A DNA stretch of 64,000 nt from Ophthalmolycus amberensis (GCA_024529925.1 JAFEUB010001526.1:124001-188000), one strand, 5' to 3'; positions 11,584-24,787 are shown, counted from the first letter of the stretch. Translations and numbers: made by a program. The notes: generated from the letters alone by a model not told the origin.

Positions 11584-13019
11584 AGGAATATCAATTCAAA
11601 CAGTGGATGTCACAGGTATGTAGCCTACATAATAACAAAGTTATAATATATACTTCACAGTCTTATGAATCGTTTGATTTTGATTGCTTCAGTAAAAACT
11701 TTTTTAAAACTCTTTATTTTCTATGTTACACTTCTCTTTTTGACTGCAGTACAACAATGTTTATGACACCGAGGAGTATTACCACCGGCTCCGCATATTC
11801 ACTGAGAATAAGAGGAAAATAGATCATCATAATGCTGGGAATCACTCGTTCACAAGTACAGTAGAGCTCCTCACCCTGTCTCATAACATGTAATATATAG
11901 ATTATTACCACAGAGGGTGCACTGTCAACTCTCTGTTGAAAGGTGTAATATTTTATAATGTTATGAAACACATGCATGTCCTCACAATGTTTTTCATGTT
12001 CAACTCTAGTGGGCTTGAATCAGTTCTCAGACATGACATTTGAGGAATTCAGGAAATCTTTTCTTTTGACAGAGCCTCAGGTATGACACATTTTACAACA
12101 CTCTATGCGGCTGGTGCTTTTACACAAATAACTCTTTTGATCACAGTCTCTTCTGGTTCTGGTCTTTTATAGAACTGCTCAGCTACTAAAGGGGGTCATG
12201 TCAGCTGGGCTGGTCCTCATCCCGAGTCCGTAGACTGGAGGATGAAGGGCAACGTTGTGACTCCCGTGAAGAACCAGGTATCCTGATATGGTGCTGAACC
12301 GCCAATCAATTAACAGCGCTATCTAGAAGGAGAATCAGGATGACAAGAATTTGGGCTAATTTATCGTGGAAAATGACACTGATGGTTGCAGCACATCACC
12401 GAAGGCTTGTACCTCAGTTGACAGGTTTTTTTATCAAGCAAAACCTCATCAGTAGCCATCATAACGGCTGTATTCAGCTACTTTGAGTTACATGTGAGCA
12501 CTGAAAAGGTAAAAGCAACAAATATTTCATTTACAAGCACAGTGGTTACTATAATCCAACATTTAGTTACAATCTTTATTTATGTAGCTTGACTAATTTC
12601 AGATTAAATGAGCATAATAAAGTGACAAAGACCGCAGACTTTACAAAGCTCCGCCAGAGACACAGAAGACATTATTCTGTTTTCACAAGCCATTGACCTT
12701 CATGCAAAAATAATGAGTGGAGTACATTTTTAACACAAGTCATTTACAAGTTGTTTGAGTTATAACGTGTTTGCGTCTTCAGGGTCACTGTGGAAGCTGT
12801 TGGACCTTCTCTACTACTGGCTGTTTGGAGTCAGTGAATGCTATTGCTACCGGGAAGCTAATATCTCTGGTGGGTTTTCTATTATTCATTACTATCTAAT
12901 AGATTTCAAATGAGGCATGTTCCCACAAGGATAATTTAGCAGATGTACTCGCAGAAGAAATCTCTGTTTCACAGTTTGATCTGTGGTTTGTCTTCGTTGG
13001 TGATTAGAGATAAGTAGTC

Positions 13020-13052
<33 letters not shown>

Positions 13053-14946
13053 CAGAATTATTGCTTTGTATAAAAGCATAACGCAGTTTGCTTTCTTTAC
13101 CAGTCTGAGCAGCAGCTGATAGATTGTGCCAAAAACTTCAACAATCATGGCTGCATGGGGTAAGTAATATGTTTTTTCGACAATATTATAAGTTATAGTA
13201 ATAAGAAGAATGTGTATTTGGCCTTCAACCAATTAAACTACCACCTGGTTTGTTTCAGTGGCCTCCCCAGCCAGGCATTTGAGTACATCAAATACATTAA
13301 CGGCCTCATGACAGAGGAGGACTATCCCTACAAAGGACATGTACGACTTTTCTGTTGTAACGTCTCATTGTATTTTTTGATGTAAAATCATTTTACAATG
13401 TAATATTTTTTTCTCTTTCCTCTTTTAGGATGACACTTGCAATTTTGAGCCTGCCCTTGCAGCTGCTTTTGTCCTGGATGTTGTCAACATAACATGTGTG
13501 AGTGAACAAGTGTACACATGTGGAGTTACATGTGTCCTTTAAGAAATTACTGCTTGGTCACAAAGTCACAAATCAGGTACAGTTAACTATGTCTTTGTTG
13601 ATGACCTGACAAGAGGAAAAGACAAAAGCAACTATTCTGGTGGACAAATAGACAAGATAGTTTCTTATAATGTGACTTTGTGCCATTGTTGTGGATTCTT
13701 ACAGTGACAGTCTGATATACTGGATCGGCAACAATTTACTCACACTATATTAACGTTAACTGCATTTTGCTGTTCACTTTTGTATTAAAATGTCTGTATG
13801 TTTGTCCATCCACAGTATGATGAAAAGGCCATGGTTGATGCTGTGGCCCGGCTCAACCCTGTGTCCTTTGCCTTTGAAGTCACGGCTGAATTTAAGCACT
13901 ACAAAGAAGGTGTTTACACCAGGTGAGCTGAGGACAAGTCAACACGTGTTTACTGTTGTTCCGAAATAACGTGTGGTCAGGAATATTCAAAGGACTGTGT
14001 GTGGCCATGTTGTTTCTGTCCCTGTTGCACTGTGGAAATATTCAAAATACAATAATTGGATTTTTGTCTCGTAATCCACCAGCATTATAAATTATTTAAT
14101 CATGAAAGAGGATTATGGAACTAACAAGGCAACCAGTGAAATCCACAAAATCTTAGTTGATGGCTGTTGGCATGATGTGACAGAAATCTGCTCATGCCTA
14201 CATCAGAGCGTAACATATATTTCAGACTTTTGTTAGATATTGTGCTGTTTTACCACTTTGCCTGCCTGTTTGCTTCAACATTGGTGTCAGACCAGTGTAG
14301 TGACCAGAAACAAAATACTCTTTTCATCACACAGGGTACTGCCTGCTGGCCTGCAACATGTCCGTCTTTAATACGGAGCTATTCATAAGTAGACCACTGT
14401 GAACATCTGATGGCTCATTTGTTACGGTGCCTACATTTATGAGTGCTTGTGATTCACTTCACTCAACTTTCTGTCCTCTCTATCATAACAGTGCTAATAT
14501 TAGCCTGTGGTTTTTGTGTTCCGTGGCTCTGGCGTGAAGAGGAAACAGCTACAAAATGCATCTTTGCATAGGCAGGATGCAGCCCAGTCACCCTACAAAA
14601 GACATGTACTCCATTGATCTAAAAGCATCAGTGTTGTCTGTTTAGCACCCAGTGTAAGAAGACAGCAGACATGGTGAATCATGCGGTCCTGGCTGTGGGT
14701 TACGGTGCTGAAGAGAACGGCACGCCGTATTGGATTGTGAAGAACTCTTGGGGCACCAACTGGGGAATGGACGGGTAAATATAGTCTGTGTCTGTCTGTG
14801 TGTGTTTCAGTGTGATGACTTGTTACAGCTTCTAGTGATCACGGGCACCTTTCTTTCTTTATTCCAACAGATATTTTTTGATCGAGCAAGGAAAAAACAT
14901 GTGCGGACTGGCTGCATGTGCTTCCTACCCTCTACCTTTAGTTTGA
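11584..14946 (+). CDS. ctsh: Cathepsin H (papain-family lysosomal cysteine protease), exons 2 to stop
   Basis: Lysosomal aminopeptidase/endopeptidase of peptidase family C1A. Exons: 11584-11615, 11750-11855, 12010-12080, 12173-12277, 12783-12869, 13104-13159, 13259-13340, 13429-13497, 13816-13922, 14646-14774, 14871-14946; all phases join, giving 305 residues plus a missing first exon (human total is about 335). The propeptide has the ERFNIN-like EEYYHRLRIFTENKRKID and NQFSDMTFEEF. EPQNCSAT at the exon 4/5 border is the mini-chain that gives cathepsin H its aminopeptidase activity. Catalytic residues: Cys in GHCGSCWTF, His in VNHAVLAVGYG, Asn in VKNSWGTNWG; the oxyanion Gln is in VKNQ. The protein ends CGLAACASYPLPLV, the family's usual C-terminus. 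It lies directly downstream of rasgrf1, its neighbour in mammals too. Confidence 0.95.
13011..13052. repeat. (GTA)n microsatellite in ctsh intron
   Basis: About 13 GTA units, 50 bp before the exon starting at 13,104. Confidence 0.95.
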
Positions 14947-16020
14947 GGATTAAAATGGCAACTAAGTGGAGGAGTGATAAGACTCAGGAAAATGTAAGAG
15001 ACAACATACATGGAGTAATGGAAAGTCAGTGCTTTCATGCTCCCTGAAGTGTTTTATGTAGAAGTTTGATTTATCGACATTATTAAACTATAAACTTTTG
15101 TGTCACACTGTCAACTTTCCTGTGTTGCATTTGCTTCTCCTTGTTTTAAGGTTGAAAGTTTTTATCTATTATCTTTGTTTCTTGTGTTTCCTAATGTGTA
15201 GTTAATGACTACACAAAGAAAATGTATTTAATCGGATAAAGTTTGCCTGTACTGACGCTTGTACCATGCAGGCCACCTCTCCAACACTTCATATAATCAG
15301 TTATGTGACATGCACAGTATCACGCTGAGCAATACACATCCCAGTAGATCAATGATATCATGTTATGGCAGATCTTCCATGGGCCACTTGATCTTTCAGT
15401 GAGAGGCTTCTCTTTGTCTCCGTAAAGACAAAATAATGTGTGTAAAAATCTCTGAACGTCTTCAAAGACAAGGACAAGCTGCTTCCTTGACCTCCACAGT
15501 TCTCTATCGTCTTTCACCCGATTAACATACTTTAGAGATGGTCACGCACAAAAGGCACATTAAGGAGTCCGCTCAGATGTGAAGGAATTGCCTGTTTCCA
15601 TTTCTACATGTTTTGTTAATAAACAATCCTCCCCCTTATGCTTATGGGTCTTTTATTATATTATTGCTGTATTACTGATTACATCTTTCCCTGTGTGTGC
15701 GGGTGTTTTTGTCAACTGAGGACTATTTTCGATTTTAACTTTCTGAAAAAATCTGTCATTGTGAGTCAATCAATTGTTAAATGTTTCAACGTTACTATTG
15801 GGGCTGCTTTCATGCATTAAAAAACTGAATTATCAATATTAGCGACGTTATGTCATGTTCCAGCCTGCTATTGCCAACATCTGCCAAAAGGTGGCGACAT
15901 TATGTCTGCTTCTGTGGAAGCTGAAGCCGGAAGCCAGAGATGAGATGTCGATCAAAGTGTAAGGCTGTTTTTATTGGCTGTCGGCCGAAGAGAACAGCCC
16001 CTTTTATTCTGGTGACATGT
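14947..16020. other. ctsh 3' UTR and intergenic spacer
   Basis: Holds an AATAAA at 15,618-15,623 that probably ends ctsh (3' UTR about 0.7 kb). The remaining sequence up to the promoter-like block at 16,020 shows no exon or RNA gene that I can support. Confidence 0.5.
15618..15623 (+). terminator. Polyadenylation signal, ctsh side
   Basis: AATAAA within TTTTGTTAATAAACAATCC, about 670 bp after the ctsh stop codon. No better signal was noticed closer to the stop. Confidence 0.5.
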
Positions 16021-16110
16021 GGAGACAACCAATGAGCTGCTGACATTCTGTTTCACAACACAGAGGGGCGGGGCCAGTCACAAAGCATTTCCAGGTAGTG
16101 GCGCGAAGCA
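16020..16110 (+). promoter_or_regulatory. Promoter-like block of the wdr76-like gene (CCAAT, GC box, E2F-type site)
   Basis: AACCAATGAG at about 16,027, GGGGCGGGGCC at about 16,065-16,075 and GTGGCGCGAAG at about 16,098-16,108. GGCGCGAA reads TTCGCGCC on the other strand, an E2F-type site, which suits a cell-cycle or replication-linked gene such as WDR76. The block ends about 120 bp before the chosen ATG. No TATA box is seen. Confidence 0.5.
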
Positions 16111-16230
16111 AGTGTTTCTGTCCTTGTTACAATTATTAGGTAACGAACAGCCTCAGCAGTGAGCATTTATCAACCTTCTTGCAGTTATATTGAAGGAATA
16201 GTTCATACGTACTGTTATAAGTGCACAAAT

Positions 16231-18458
16231 ATGGAGACAAAACGCAAAGCTGTTGTGGAGTTACCGTGTATTGGTGAGTTTTGGAAGTTCTTAATCTGGT
16301 TTAACGTAATTTCAACATATCTAACGTTACAACGTTATGTGTTAGCTGGCTGCTTAGATAACAGCAAAGCATGTTTTTAGCAGTGGCGGGCCGTGCATTT
16401 TATACCTGGGCATTCACTGCTGTCTTACCACATAATAGCCTCATGATAGCGCCGCAGCATTTGGAAAATGCAGAAGCTTAAATTGTGGTAAATATAATGA
16501 TTTCGGTGGAGACACCGGTCTGTCCGTCTGTTTAGTTTTCGGGTCAGCGTCTGACCCCGGAAGCAAAACAAAACACAACTGAGGCACGTGTTTTCTGCGA
16601 GGCTATGCTTTTAGGTCTCGCGTTAAGCGTGTTGCGAGTTTCGTGAGAACTTGTGCTTCTGTGGAAAAGTTCAATGATGCATTTTAGTTACATTTTAATA
16701 ATGCACACCTTGTAGAAAGTGCCTCTCGAGGGAGTCCGACGGTCTGCAAGAAGAGCCCTGCCACCTAAACGCTTCCGGTTCTCACCGGAAACAGCTCACG
16801 TTAAAACACACAAACAGAAGAGGGTAAGAGACACTAAAGAAATGCATGATACACACTGTATGTATGTGTTTTTTTATTTCTAATATGCCTGCCAATATTT
16901 TGTTGAAAGAGGAGAACAACAACAACACACAATAACCAAACCAGCCAGAATGACAGACAGGATGTTGGAGATATTGATGAGAAGGTTTCACCTGTAAGAA
17001 CACACATGGACAGTGTCCTTTTTACTCACTACATGTCTGTGGATTGTTGACACTTGTACAAAAATGTGTCCAATGAACACGTTTATTCTCAACTCCTTCA
17101 TGGCTGGTTGTTGCCTGTTTCTCCTGAATGTCAGTGCTTTGTTTAACACAGGTGGGATATGGCACATATTCATCATATGAACTGGAGCGTCTGGAGAACA
17201 TCAGACAGAATCAAGTTTTTCTGTCCTCTATCAATTTATTACAGGTAGGTAAAGGGGCGGAGTTACAAGGTTCAGTTATTGTCGTTGTGCAAAGTCTGTG
17301 GTCCCATTTTGCTACATAGGACGAAACTAAAACAAAGCCATATTATATGTAGGTACGGCAGCTGATGCTTCTGTATCTCTTACCAGATGGCAACAGGGTG
17401 GACAGGCTGTGGCTTGGGTGGATATTGTCTTTTATTATCCTTTGAGATCTTTGCATAGACTTCCTCTCACCATTATCACTGATGCTCATTAGATGGGTAC
17501 CAATGATGTTTTGGACGGTTTTAATCACCCGCTGTAGAGCCCTCCTGTTCTGGGCCGGTTTAGGGCTGGATGATATTTACTGACATTGTGAATCTTTCAC
17601 TTCCTCAGTTTATTCTCTTCCCACTTTTCAATATATATATACGCTCTAAAATATATATATATATATATATATATACGCTCTAAATCCCATTGAAATAAAC
17701 TAAAAATAGCTATACCAACCAGTGACATCGAGTGACGTCTTTTGGGTTTATTTTTGCACAATGTACGAATGCACTCATTTCACCACGGTCATCTTGTGAT
17801 TCGTCTTACTTTCTCTGAACAGGTAGGATTAGTATTAATTGTTTTTCTTCTCAAAAGGCAACGGAGGATTTGAAGCAGTTGAGACGACCAAAGCCATCGC
17901 AGAGGAGTCTCATGAAGTACTGAGCTCTTAATTCAGCATATTAGTAATTGACATCTGGTGTGATAACTGATTACATAGGTTTTTTTCACTGTTAGTCAGA
18001 CAAAGAAGTTGCCTCTAGACATCACTTTTAGACCGTCCATTTTTTTGTTTTACCTGTAAGTTTAAGCTTTTAAAAGTCCAACCGACCCGTGTCTTCTTCA
18101 TGTAACTTCGATGCTCTTGTCTGTGGCGGCAGGTCAAAGGCTGCTGTAAATGAAGCGCTGCCAGCTCGCAAATCCCTTCGTCTCCAAAATATAGAACCAA
18201 AGACCTCCACACTTGCTCCTGAACCCAGGGGGGGGGCTGATCATGCAGGAGGTAGCTACATATAAATAATAATGTATATATTGCCTCACTTCATGCCACT
18301 CTAGTGCTCTCTCTCTCTCTAGCATTTATTTTTTTCTTCTTTGTTTCCTGTTTCTCACTTGAGTTTTACTTGCTTTGAAGTCATTTAAGAAACCTCCTGG
18401 TCCTCTGGCCATGGATCCAGTCAACATGGAAGAGGGCCTGCATGTCTTCACCGACTGA
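16231..18458 (+). CDS. wdr76: WDR76-like protein, N-terminal part only (no WD40 propeller)
   Basis: Seven exons join without a break: 16231-16273, 16720-16823, 16910-16993, 17152-17244, 17858-17916, 18133-18251, 18364-18458, giving 198 residues. Landmarks match the N-terminal half of vertebrate WDR76 in order: VRRSARRALPPKRFRFSPE (basic), SSYELERLENIRQNQVFLSS, LPARKSLRLQNIEP and KKPPGPLAMDPVNMEEG. WDR76 is a nuclear DNA-damage and ubiquitin-ligase-adaptor protein of about 600 residues with a C-terminal WD40 propeller. Here a TGA follows HVFTD and no WD40-like exon is found up to frmd5 at 22,514. Position and orientation (convergent with frmd5) fit true wdr76. The exon 2 acceptor (16,719) and the donor at 17,917 (GTACTG) are weak. 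It could be a truncated functional gene, a decaying gene or an assembly loss. Confidence 0.72.
17343..17560 (-). mobile_element. Non-LTR retrotransposon fragment in wdr76-like intron
   Basis: On the minus strand the sequence encodes VQNIIGTHLMSISD, then SQRIIKDNIHPSHSLSTLLP and SGKRYRSISCRT. This order (basic block, IIKD..HPSH, LLPSGKRYRS) is the C-terminal tail found after the reverse transcriptase of many fish LINEs. Only about 200 bp remain, within the intron between the exons at 17,244 and 17,858. Confidence 0.55.
17626..17690. repeat. (AT)n tract with duplicated ATACGCTCTAAA
   Basis: Two AT runs, each ending in TATACGCTCTAAA, so a short unit of AT-run plus tail is duplicated in tandem. 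Confidence 0.8.
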
Positions 18459-21400
18459 GATGAAGACCAAAATATGTGACCACGGCTTCCTAGTTTCCTT
18501 CATTTATAGGAAGAACAAGTGAGGAAGTATTTTTGACACAGTCATGGTGAACAACTTGCACAGTGTAGATGAATATCTCAACACTAGTCGTGACTGTCGT
18601 CTCTTGTTTGTTGTCCGTTCTGGATCTCCATTTGCTTTAAGAATTCTCAGACTAAATACAATACCGTGAATATAATTGTAAAACTTTAAGTCTTGAGTCT
18701 ACTGTATGTGGAAGAGGCTGTTTTAACTTTGCACACGAGGACTCTCCTCCAAACATTGTAACACTGTTCAAACTGTCTCTCGGTGCAGCGGACTGTGAGC
18801 GAGCAGCGGTGTGCTGCCACACATTCCGGGCTGAACTGAGGTCTGGACTTTCGAAGCCACTCCTATTTACATCTGGCTTCATGTTTGGGTTTGTTGTTTT
18901 ACTGGAAAATGATTCTTAAGTCGTAGTTCTCCTGAGAATGGCATTAATTTATTTGCACTTTGCCTCGTTAAAGCTAGGGTTGCTAATCTTTGTTGTATTT
19001 GTTGAAACTGTCAATACATTCCGACAGCAAGTAAGAAATCACATGCTCTCATGTCTCTGTACATGACCTGTAGGTTGCAAATGACTACGGTAAGTCTGAC
19101 TGACTTTGCTGTTTACGGTTCTGTTCCTAATTTTGTTCTTAATTAATACCAATGAAAAAATCTTTAATAAATAAATAAATAAAAAGGCATTTCCATACCA
19201 AACATTTTGAGTGAGTGTTATTCATTTAGCAGTGGTAGTACCATCTTTAGCTTCAGATGGCAGCATTGTGACAGAAGAATCGTGTTTGCTATCCTTGACT
19301 ACAGTCTCTCGTTTACAAGCAGGGACACGCTTGTTTCCTCTGGATTCATGATGGAACTTGTAGACGTGCTAGCTGCCAGATGTCAAGAATAGATTAAATT
19401 AATTCATAAATAAATTACACCAGTCTTAAGTCAGTGATTGGAAATAAGCAGTCTTGTTTGAACACATGCTTACAGAGACATTTCCATGTGCAGGGCCATG
19501 GTACAGGGAAGAAGCTTACAGTAAGACCTTATTCCTGTTTACATGATTCAGTAAAACACATACAAGAGTTGCCTGTCAATGGAACCGTCACCCCTCTTTA
19601 TCAGTACAAGTGATTTGAAACAGATTTTAACAATACAAAAAAAACTACATTGCAAGAGGAAATATTCAGATAGTTGAATATGCTACTTCTGCTGTTCTAA
19701 ACTGGCTAAAAATACAAACCGCTCCACTTCCATTTAGGTAAAAACCTGTTCAGAGTCAAGTGAAAATGGGTCTACTGTTGGATGTTCAGTTCATTTACAT
19801 GTGCTTTCACAAGAAAACTTGCCTCCACTCCATTTCTCTCAAATGAGTCAAGGAAGAGCAGTCTAGTATTCGGCGACACATGAACGGGACTCGCATGACG
19901 ACGTTACCTCCCGCTGTGTTAGGTGAGGAGCAGTGGGCACCATTCCCTTCACACATGCATCTACAGGCTGATTCACCTTCTGAAGGGACATTTTGAATGT
20001 TCAGCAGACAGACGAACATTCCTTTGCTGTTTATGGTTATTGTTATTCATAACATTATCTGTTATTTATTGCTCAAATTATGTTAACTTTTTCATACACA
20101 TGAACATAAAATGAGACTTTAAAGTACAAATTATAATACATGAATCACTTATTTTCTGCCTCGCCTGGCCTTTCACCTGACAGTCAATCAGAAACCAGCG
20201 AGCACCGTCTGAATTAAAGCAAATGCATATTAAGTCATTTATCAAGTCTAAAAACCAACCACAAAATATGTTTTTTTTGCTGTTAAATATAAATATATCG
20301 GTCAATACGTCTGTCTTAGTCATCCAACTCACAGAATTATTAATACTTGATATTTTACCATTTCTGAATTTTAAAATGTCATTGTACAAAAATCAAATCA
20401 ACATTCAAAGCCAGGTATTTAATTCTACAGGGATAAACTGAAGTACTGTTTCGTGTTAACTTCCAACCTGTTGATTTTTTTTGGGAAAGGTGTGAATATT
20501 ATTATGGTAACTTTCCAAACTGCCTATAGGAGCCTGCATATCCTCGACCCCTCAGCCAATCAGCATCATATACCATTCCTCTTGTTGCATAAATAATACA
20601 TACATTTTAGGTATAAAGACATATACCTATTACTCACAGCATATACACCTACATATATCCCAATCAAACACCTGTGGGCTTGTTGGGAGGACCAATACGG
20701 TAGTTAACTGTATGTTTTAAATGATGCTGTTGATTGCTCTGGGCTGTGAAGACGCACTGCAGGCTGACCTGTGAAATAACATATACGTAATAAGGCGAGA
20801 GAAGGAGAGCAGACTATCAGAGTTTCCATCTGTTGACGCAAACTGACAAACATCAGAGGTTTCTTTGGTCGGTGTGATGATGAAGATTGCTGTGGGACGT
20901 ACACGAGACGTATCTTAGGCTTTCTTGTAAGCAGGGCTGAAAACTATACATCCACTGTAAAAAATAATGCTTCATGTCCATTAAAAGCCACTGTGAGGAA
21001 ATCTCAATGTGTAAATGAGAAAATCAGTTCGTACAAAAATGGAAACATGATTTAAATGTATTCAGTCTTTACAGATAAATGCATAAATGTGAACACAGCA
21101 GGGCTAAACAAAGTTCTATGACCTCCACTGAACATGAACTAAAATCAAGCTCTCTTAACGGTATAATGTGGGGAAAATATAGCACTAAAATTAAGGTCAA
21201 ATTTCCCTTAGTGGAAAGGATCTTGTTTTTTATATTGACAGTATTGCACATCAAGATAAACTCCTTCTGTGAGAGTCAAAGAACTAACCAAACACTTCAC
21301 TATCACTACAGCTCTAGCTCACATAGTCCCATCACCTTTACAACTACTGTCAAAGTAACTACGGCAAAGAGACAACTGTTCCTTACACATTGAAGTTGAT

Positions 21401-22513
21401 CGTAGCTATAAGAATTATTTGGCTGCTATTTTATAAAACCAGTAAACCTACCACCTTCATTACTTACGTATAGCCTCACAATTAACCATCATTTATAGTC
21501 ATTGGACGATAAAACTTTATTGGTGCTCTAGTTGCTGGACAGAAATGGTGACGTCAGCACTCTAAATGTGTCTGACCACAATCTAAGTCACACTTATTTC
21601 AAAAATGATCATTCAAGCCATCTAACAGGACAGCACTTACATCACTCTTGGGTCAAATAGCTACTGCAACTAATTCTTAGCATTTGTTTCAATTCAATTT
21701 ACCAGATGTTGGGTTGTATACCACATGAGGACAATTCGTGGAAGTTGTCAATCATCTTAAAGAGGGCTAAATTCATTTTCCTACTCTTTCCTGTCAGGTG
21801 TCACGTGACAAATCCATTTATGGCTCGAATTTGAATAAAAACTATTATAATATTTGCAAGTATTATTTGACTCAGGACGGATCTACAGTCAGTGAGTGCT
21901 GCTTAGTTTTCCATTTCACACTTTCTCTAACCCCCAGACACTTGTACAACTCAAAGCAGCCGTTTTCACTCTCACAGCAGTGAACATAATAACATTTTAT
22001 CATCATCAATGTTGTTGTTGGCTTTAAAATATGAAAATCAGACGAGCTAGACTGCCTCCCGTCTTCTGTCAGTACTTAATTCAAACTCTCAGGTTACACA
22101 AGACACACCACAACACACCAGGTCATTCTGTCTTACGATAATATTGCAACATATAAATTAATACAAAAATAAAGGCAACTATTAACTGGTTGAATAAGTG
22201 AAGTCTGTCAGACTTGCTTGTCCCTTTCAGTGTTTGAATCAAACCCTGTTACTGTGGCTTTGTGTAAAAATAAAATACCTTGAAATGACCTGAATTTCCA
22301 AAGTAAAATGTGATTTCCTGTCCTCGCAGTGATGGTCAAACATAATACAGGCAAGGGAACAGTCCGTGGCTTGGGACACGAACCTCTTCCTGGGAGAAGC
22401 TGAGCTGATAATGGGAATAGGGACGCCATCCTTTTCTCTCTTCCCACCCTCCCATCGTCTGTTGGAGGGTGGGATGTGTCGCATCTCCTGTGTTGTGTAT
22501 TTCAGTCTCTGCT
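18459..22513. other. Convergent intergenic region and 3' UTRs (wdr76-like and frmd5)
   Basis: Searched by eye for WD40 exons downstream of the wdr76-like stop: none recognised. AATAAA-type sequence for the + strand gene occurs in an (AAAT)n run at about 19,166-19,186. For frmd5 on the minus strand, AATAAA (TTTATT on +) occurs at 21,516-21,521 and at 20,065-20,070, giving a possible 3' UTR of about 1.0 or 2.45 kb. The region is AT-rich and otherwise featureless. Confidence 0.5.
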
Positions 22514-24787
22514 TCACTTGCTGATGAGGAAACCTCCCATCCACCGTAACTTACAGGCGAACCAGCGCCGCAGAGGGCAGAAGTATTCAAAGTGGAACTG
22601 CTGGAATTCAGGTGTCTTGCGGATGTCTCTCAGGAAGGCAATGTCCAGGTCTGACTCGGTCAGCATGATGAGGAGCAGCAGCAGGGCGAACAGCAGTCCG
22701 ATGGTAACCAGGAAGAGACGCAACACGCTCAGGATGAATTTGTTCAGCTCCTCCACGTCGCTCGGTGGTGACGGCCTGCTCCTGACCATACGCACCGCTC
22801 TCCTGCCGGAAGAAAACTCTGCCGCGTGCCCCTCCTTCGATGTGCCTGCCGCGGACTCCTGCCCATCGATGCTGCAGGGAGCACCGTTGAGGTGACGCGC
22901 CAAGGGATTCTCCATCCCGTGTTCGGCCACGGGTGTGGGCAGCATGCTGTCTGAAGGGCTGTAGGCCTCGTCGGAGATGACTGCTGAGGTGCTGGCCTCG
23001 CCGCCGTCGACCAAGTGGCCCCGAGAAGACATGAAGGAATCGCCATGGGAGACGGAGCGTACGGGCGTGGAGTGAGCGCTGTCTCGAAGGGACTCCAGAC
23101 CTGGAAACACACCACAGAGGAAGGCAGTCCGTAAGGGAGACATGTTTAATAACTGGGAGGTATTGTTGACACATTCACATTTAAAGAAAGATTCTGACAT
23201 GACTTTCTTATTCCTCAGACCTTATAAGACTCATGGGAAATGTAATCTGTTATGTCTACAAGTCATTGATGCAAACGTGTGACAATAAAGAACCTGACCC
23301 TGTCTTTTAAGCAATTAAAAGACAGGGTTAATTCTGTTCAGTTTGAGTTTAATTAGTCCTAAAGCAGAGATCTGCTCAGCCTCTTTGAGTTTTAACCTGG
23401 CTTACTGGGAGTATTTGCGTACACTGTGCTATGTTGAACACTGTGGCAACAGGTGGTCAGCTTGCCATGGCCTATGCTCATGAGACTGATCCCATCCTCC
23501 TGTCATGTAATCTAGTTCTAAATTAAATAAACGGCAACGACTCATAGGAGCAACTGTTCCTCAGCTCTCCCCCGATCCTCATGTTCATGTCAACTTCAAA
23601 CGTTGATATCCATCGCGTTGGACTCAACATATTAAATAATTCCGTAAGTTGATGAAGTTTTGGAATCAGAGAAACAGCATCACCCTGAGATATCTGGCTC
23701 ATTGTTCAGACGGTACTCTTAAAGAGAAAGTTGTCCAAATTGAATCCACAAGAACCACAAGAAGGCAGCACTCCATAATCCTGCATGACAAAAAGCAGCC
23801 CCGGGTTTTACCTGCACAGTTGGCTGGTGGGTCGCGGCCGTGGAGTTGGGGTGGGACAGCTAGTCTGGAAGGGGTCCTGGAGCTCTGTCCCGACCCAGGA
23901 CCAGAGCCTGAGGTGGAAGAACCCCCAGGGAGGGCGGGAGAGAGCGGTCGGAGCCCGAGAGCCTTGCCCAAGATCCTGGGTCCCAGAGACAGCACGCGCA
24001 CATTCACATCTCGATAGCAATGATTGACCATGCGCAACTGAACATTCACCTTGGTCTTGATCCGGATCAGACACTTCACCATGGTTCAAGGAGATCAACA
24101 AGCACCCGTCTAACCCAAACTGTGTTCCAACACACGTTTGCTGCTCTCCTTCTTTTTCTTTATCTCTGTCTGTACTTGAAACTGCCTCTCCTCTCTCCCT
24201 GCTGTCCGTCTTTGTCTCTGACTGCGCCTGGCTAGCTAAGCAGCCCTCCCTTCTCCACAGTACTGGCAGGCATGCTGACAGCGGTAGAAAAATATAAAGA
24301 CAGATGGAGAGTGAAAGACAAAGCCCAGGAATGTGGCTCATTGGTGCCACGGTTCACCTCGTCCATTGCTGCGGTGGCACACATGGCATGGCCCCTGACA
24401 GCAGGAGCTATTTTCAGGCTGTGATATTATTACCAGTGGAAATGCCAGCGCAGCGACAGGGCACCGGGACAAAACACAGGGGGTTTGTTTCAGTGTTGCA
24501 ACAGTGGGTTGCAATGTCAGAGCCCGTCTCTCGATGTCGATGACAAGAGGGGGGCTAGTTTTACAAAAGACCGTCTTCGTTGAAAACACTATGCTATAAG
24601 TTTATTTATTTTTAGCGAGGCTTGTCAACGGAGAGCAAATTTACTCACAATGACAGCATTGGCAAAAGGTTAATAGCTTGTTGGAGAAAAGACGGGTCAG
24701 TCATGCCCTTTATAGACTTTCTTGTGTCAAAATACTGCCGCAAGCCACTGGCTCCAGGAGCGTGCGCGCGTGCGCGCGTGCGCGCGT

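Noticed and set aside
18695..18919. Open stretch on + of about 75 codons after the wdr76-like stop
   Set aside because: No start codon near its head, no WD40 or other motif; probably 3' UTR.
23808..24350. 180-codon open frame on - overlapping the alternative frmd5 exon
   Set aside because: Different frame from the phase-matched one; low-complexity head; no fit to the frmd5 acceptor phase.
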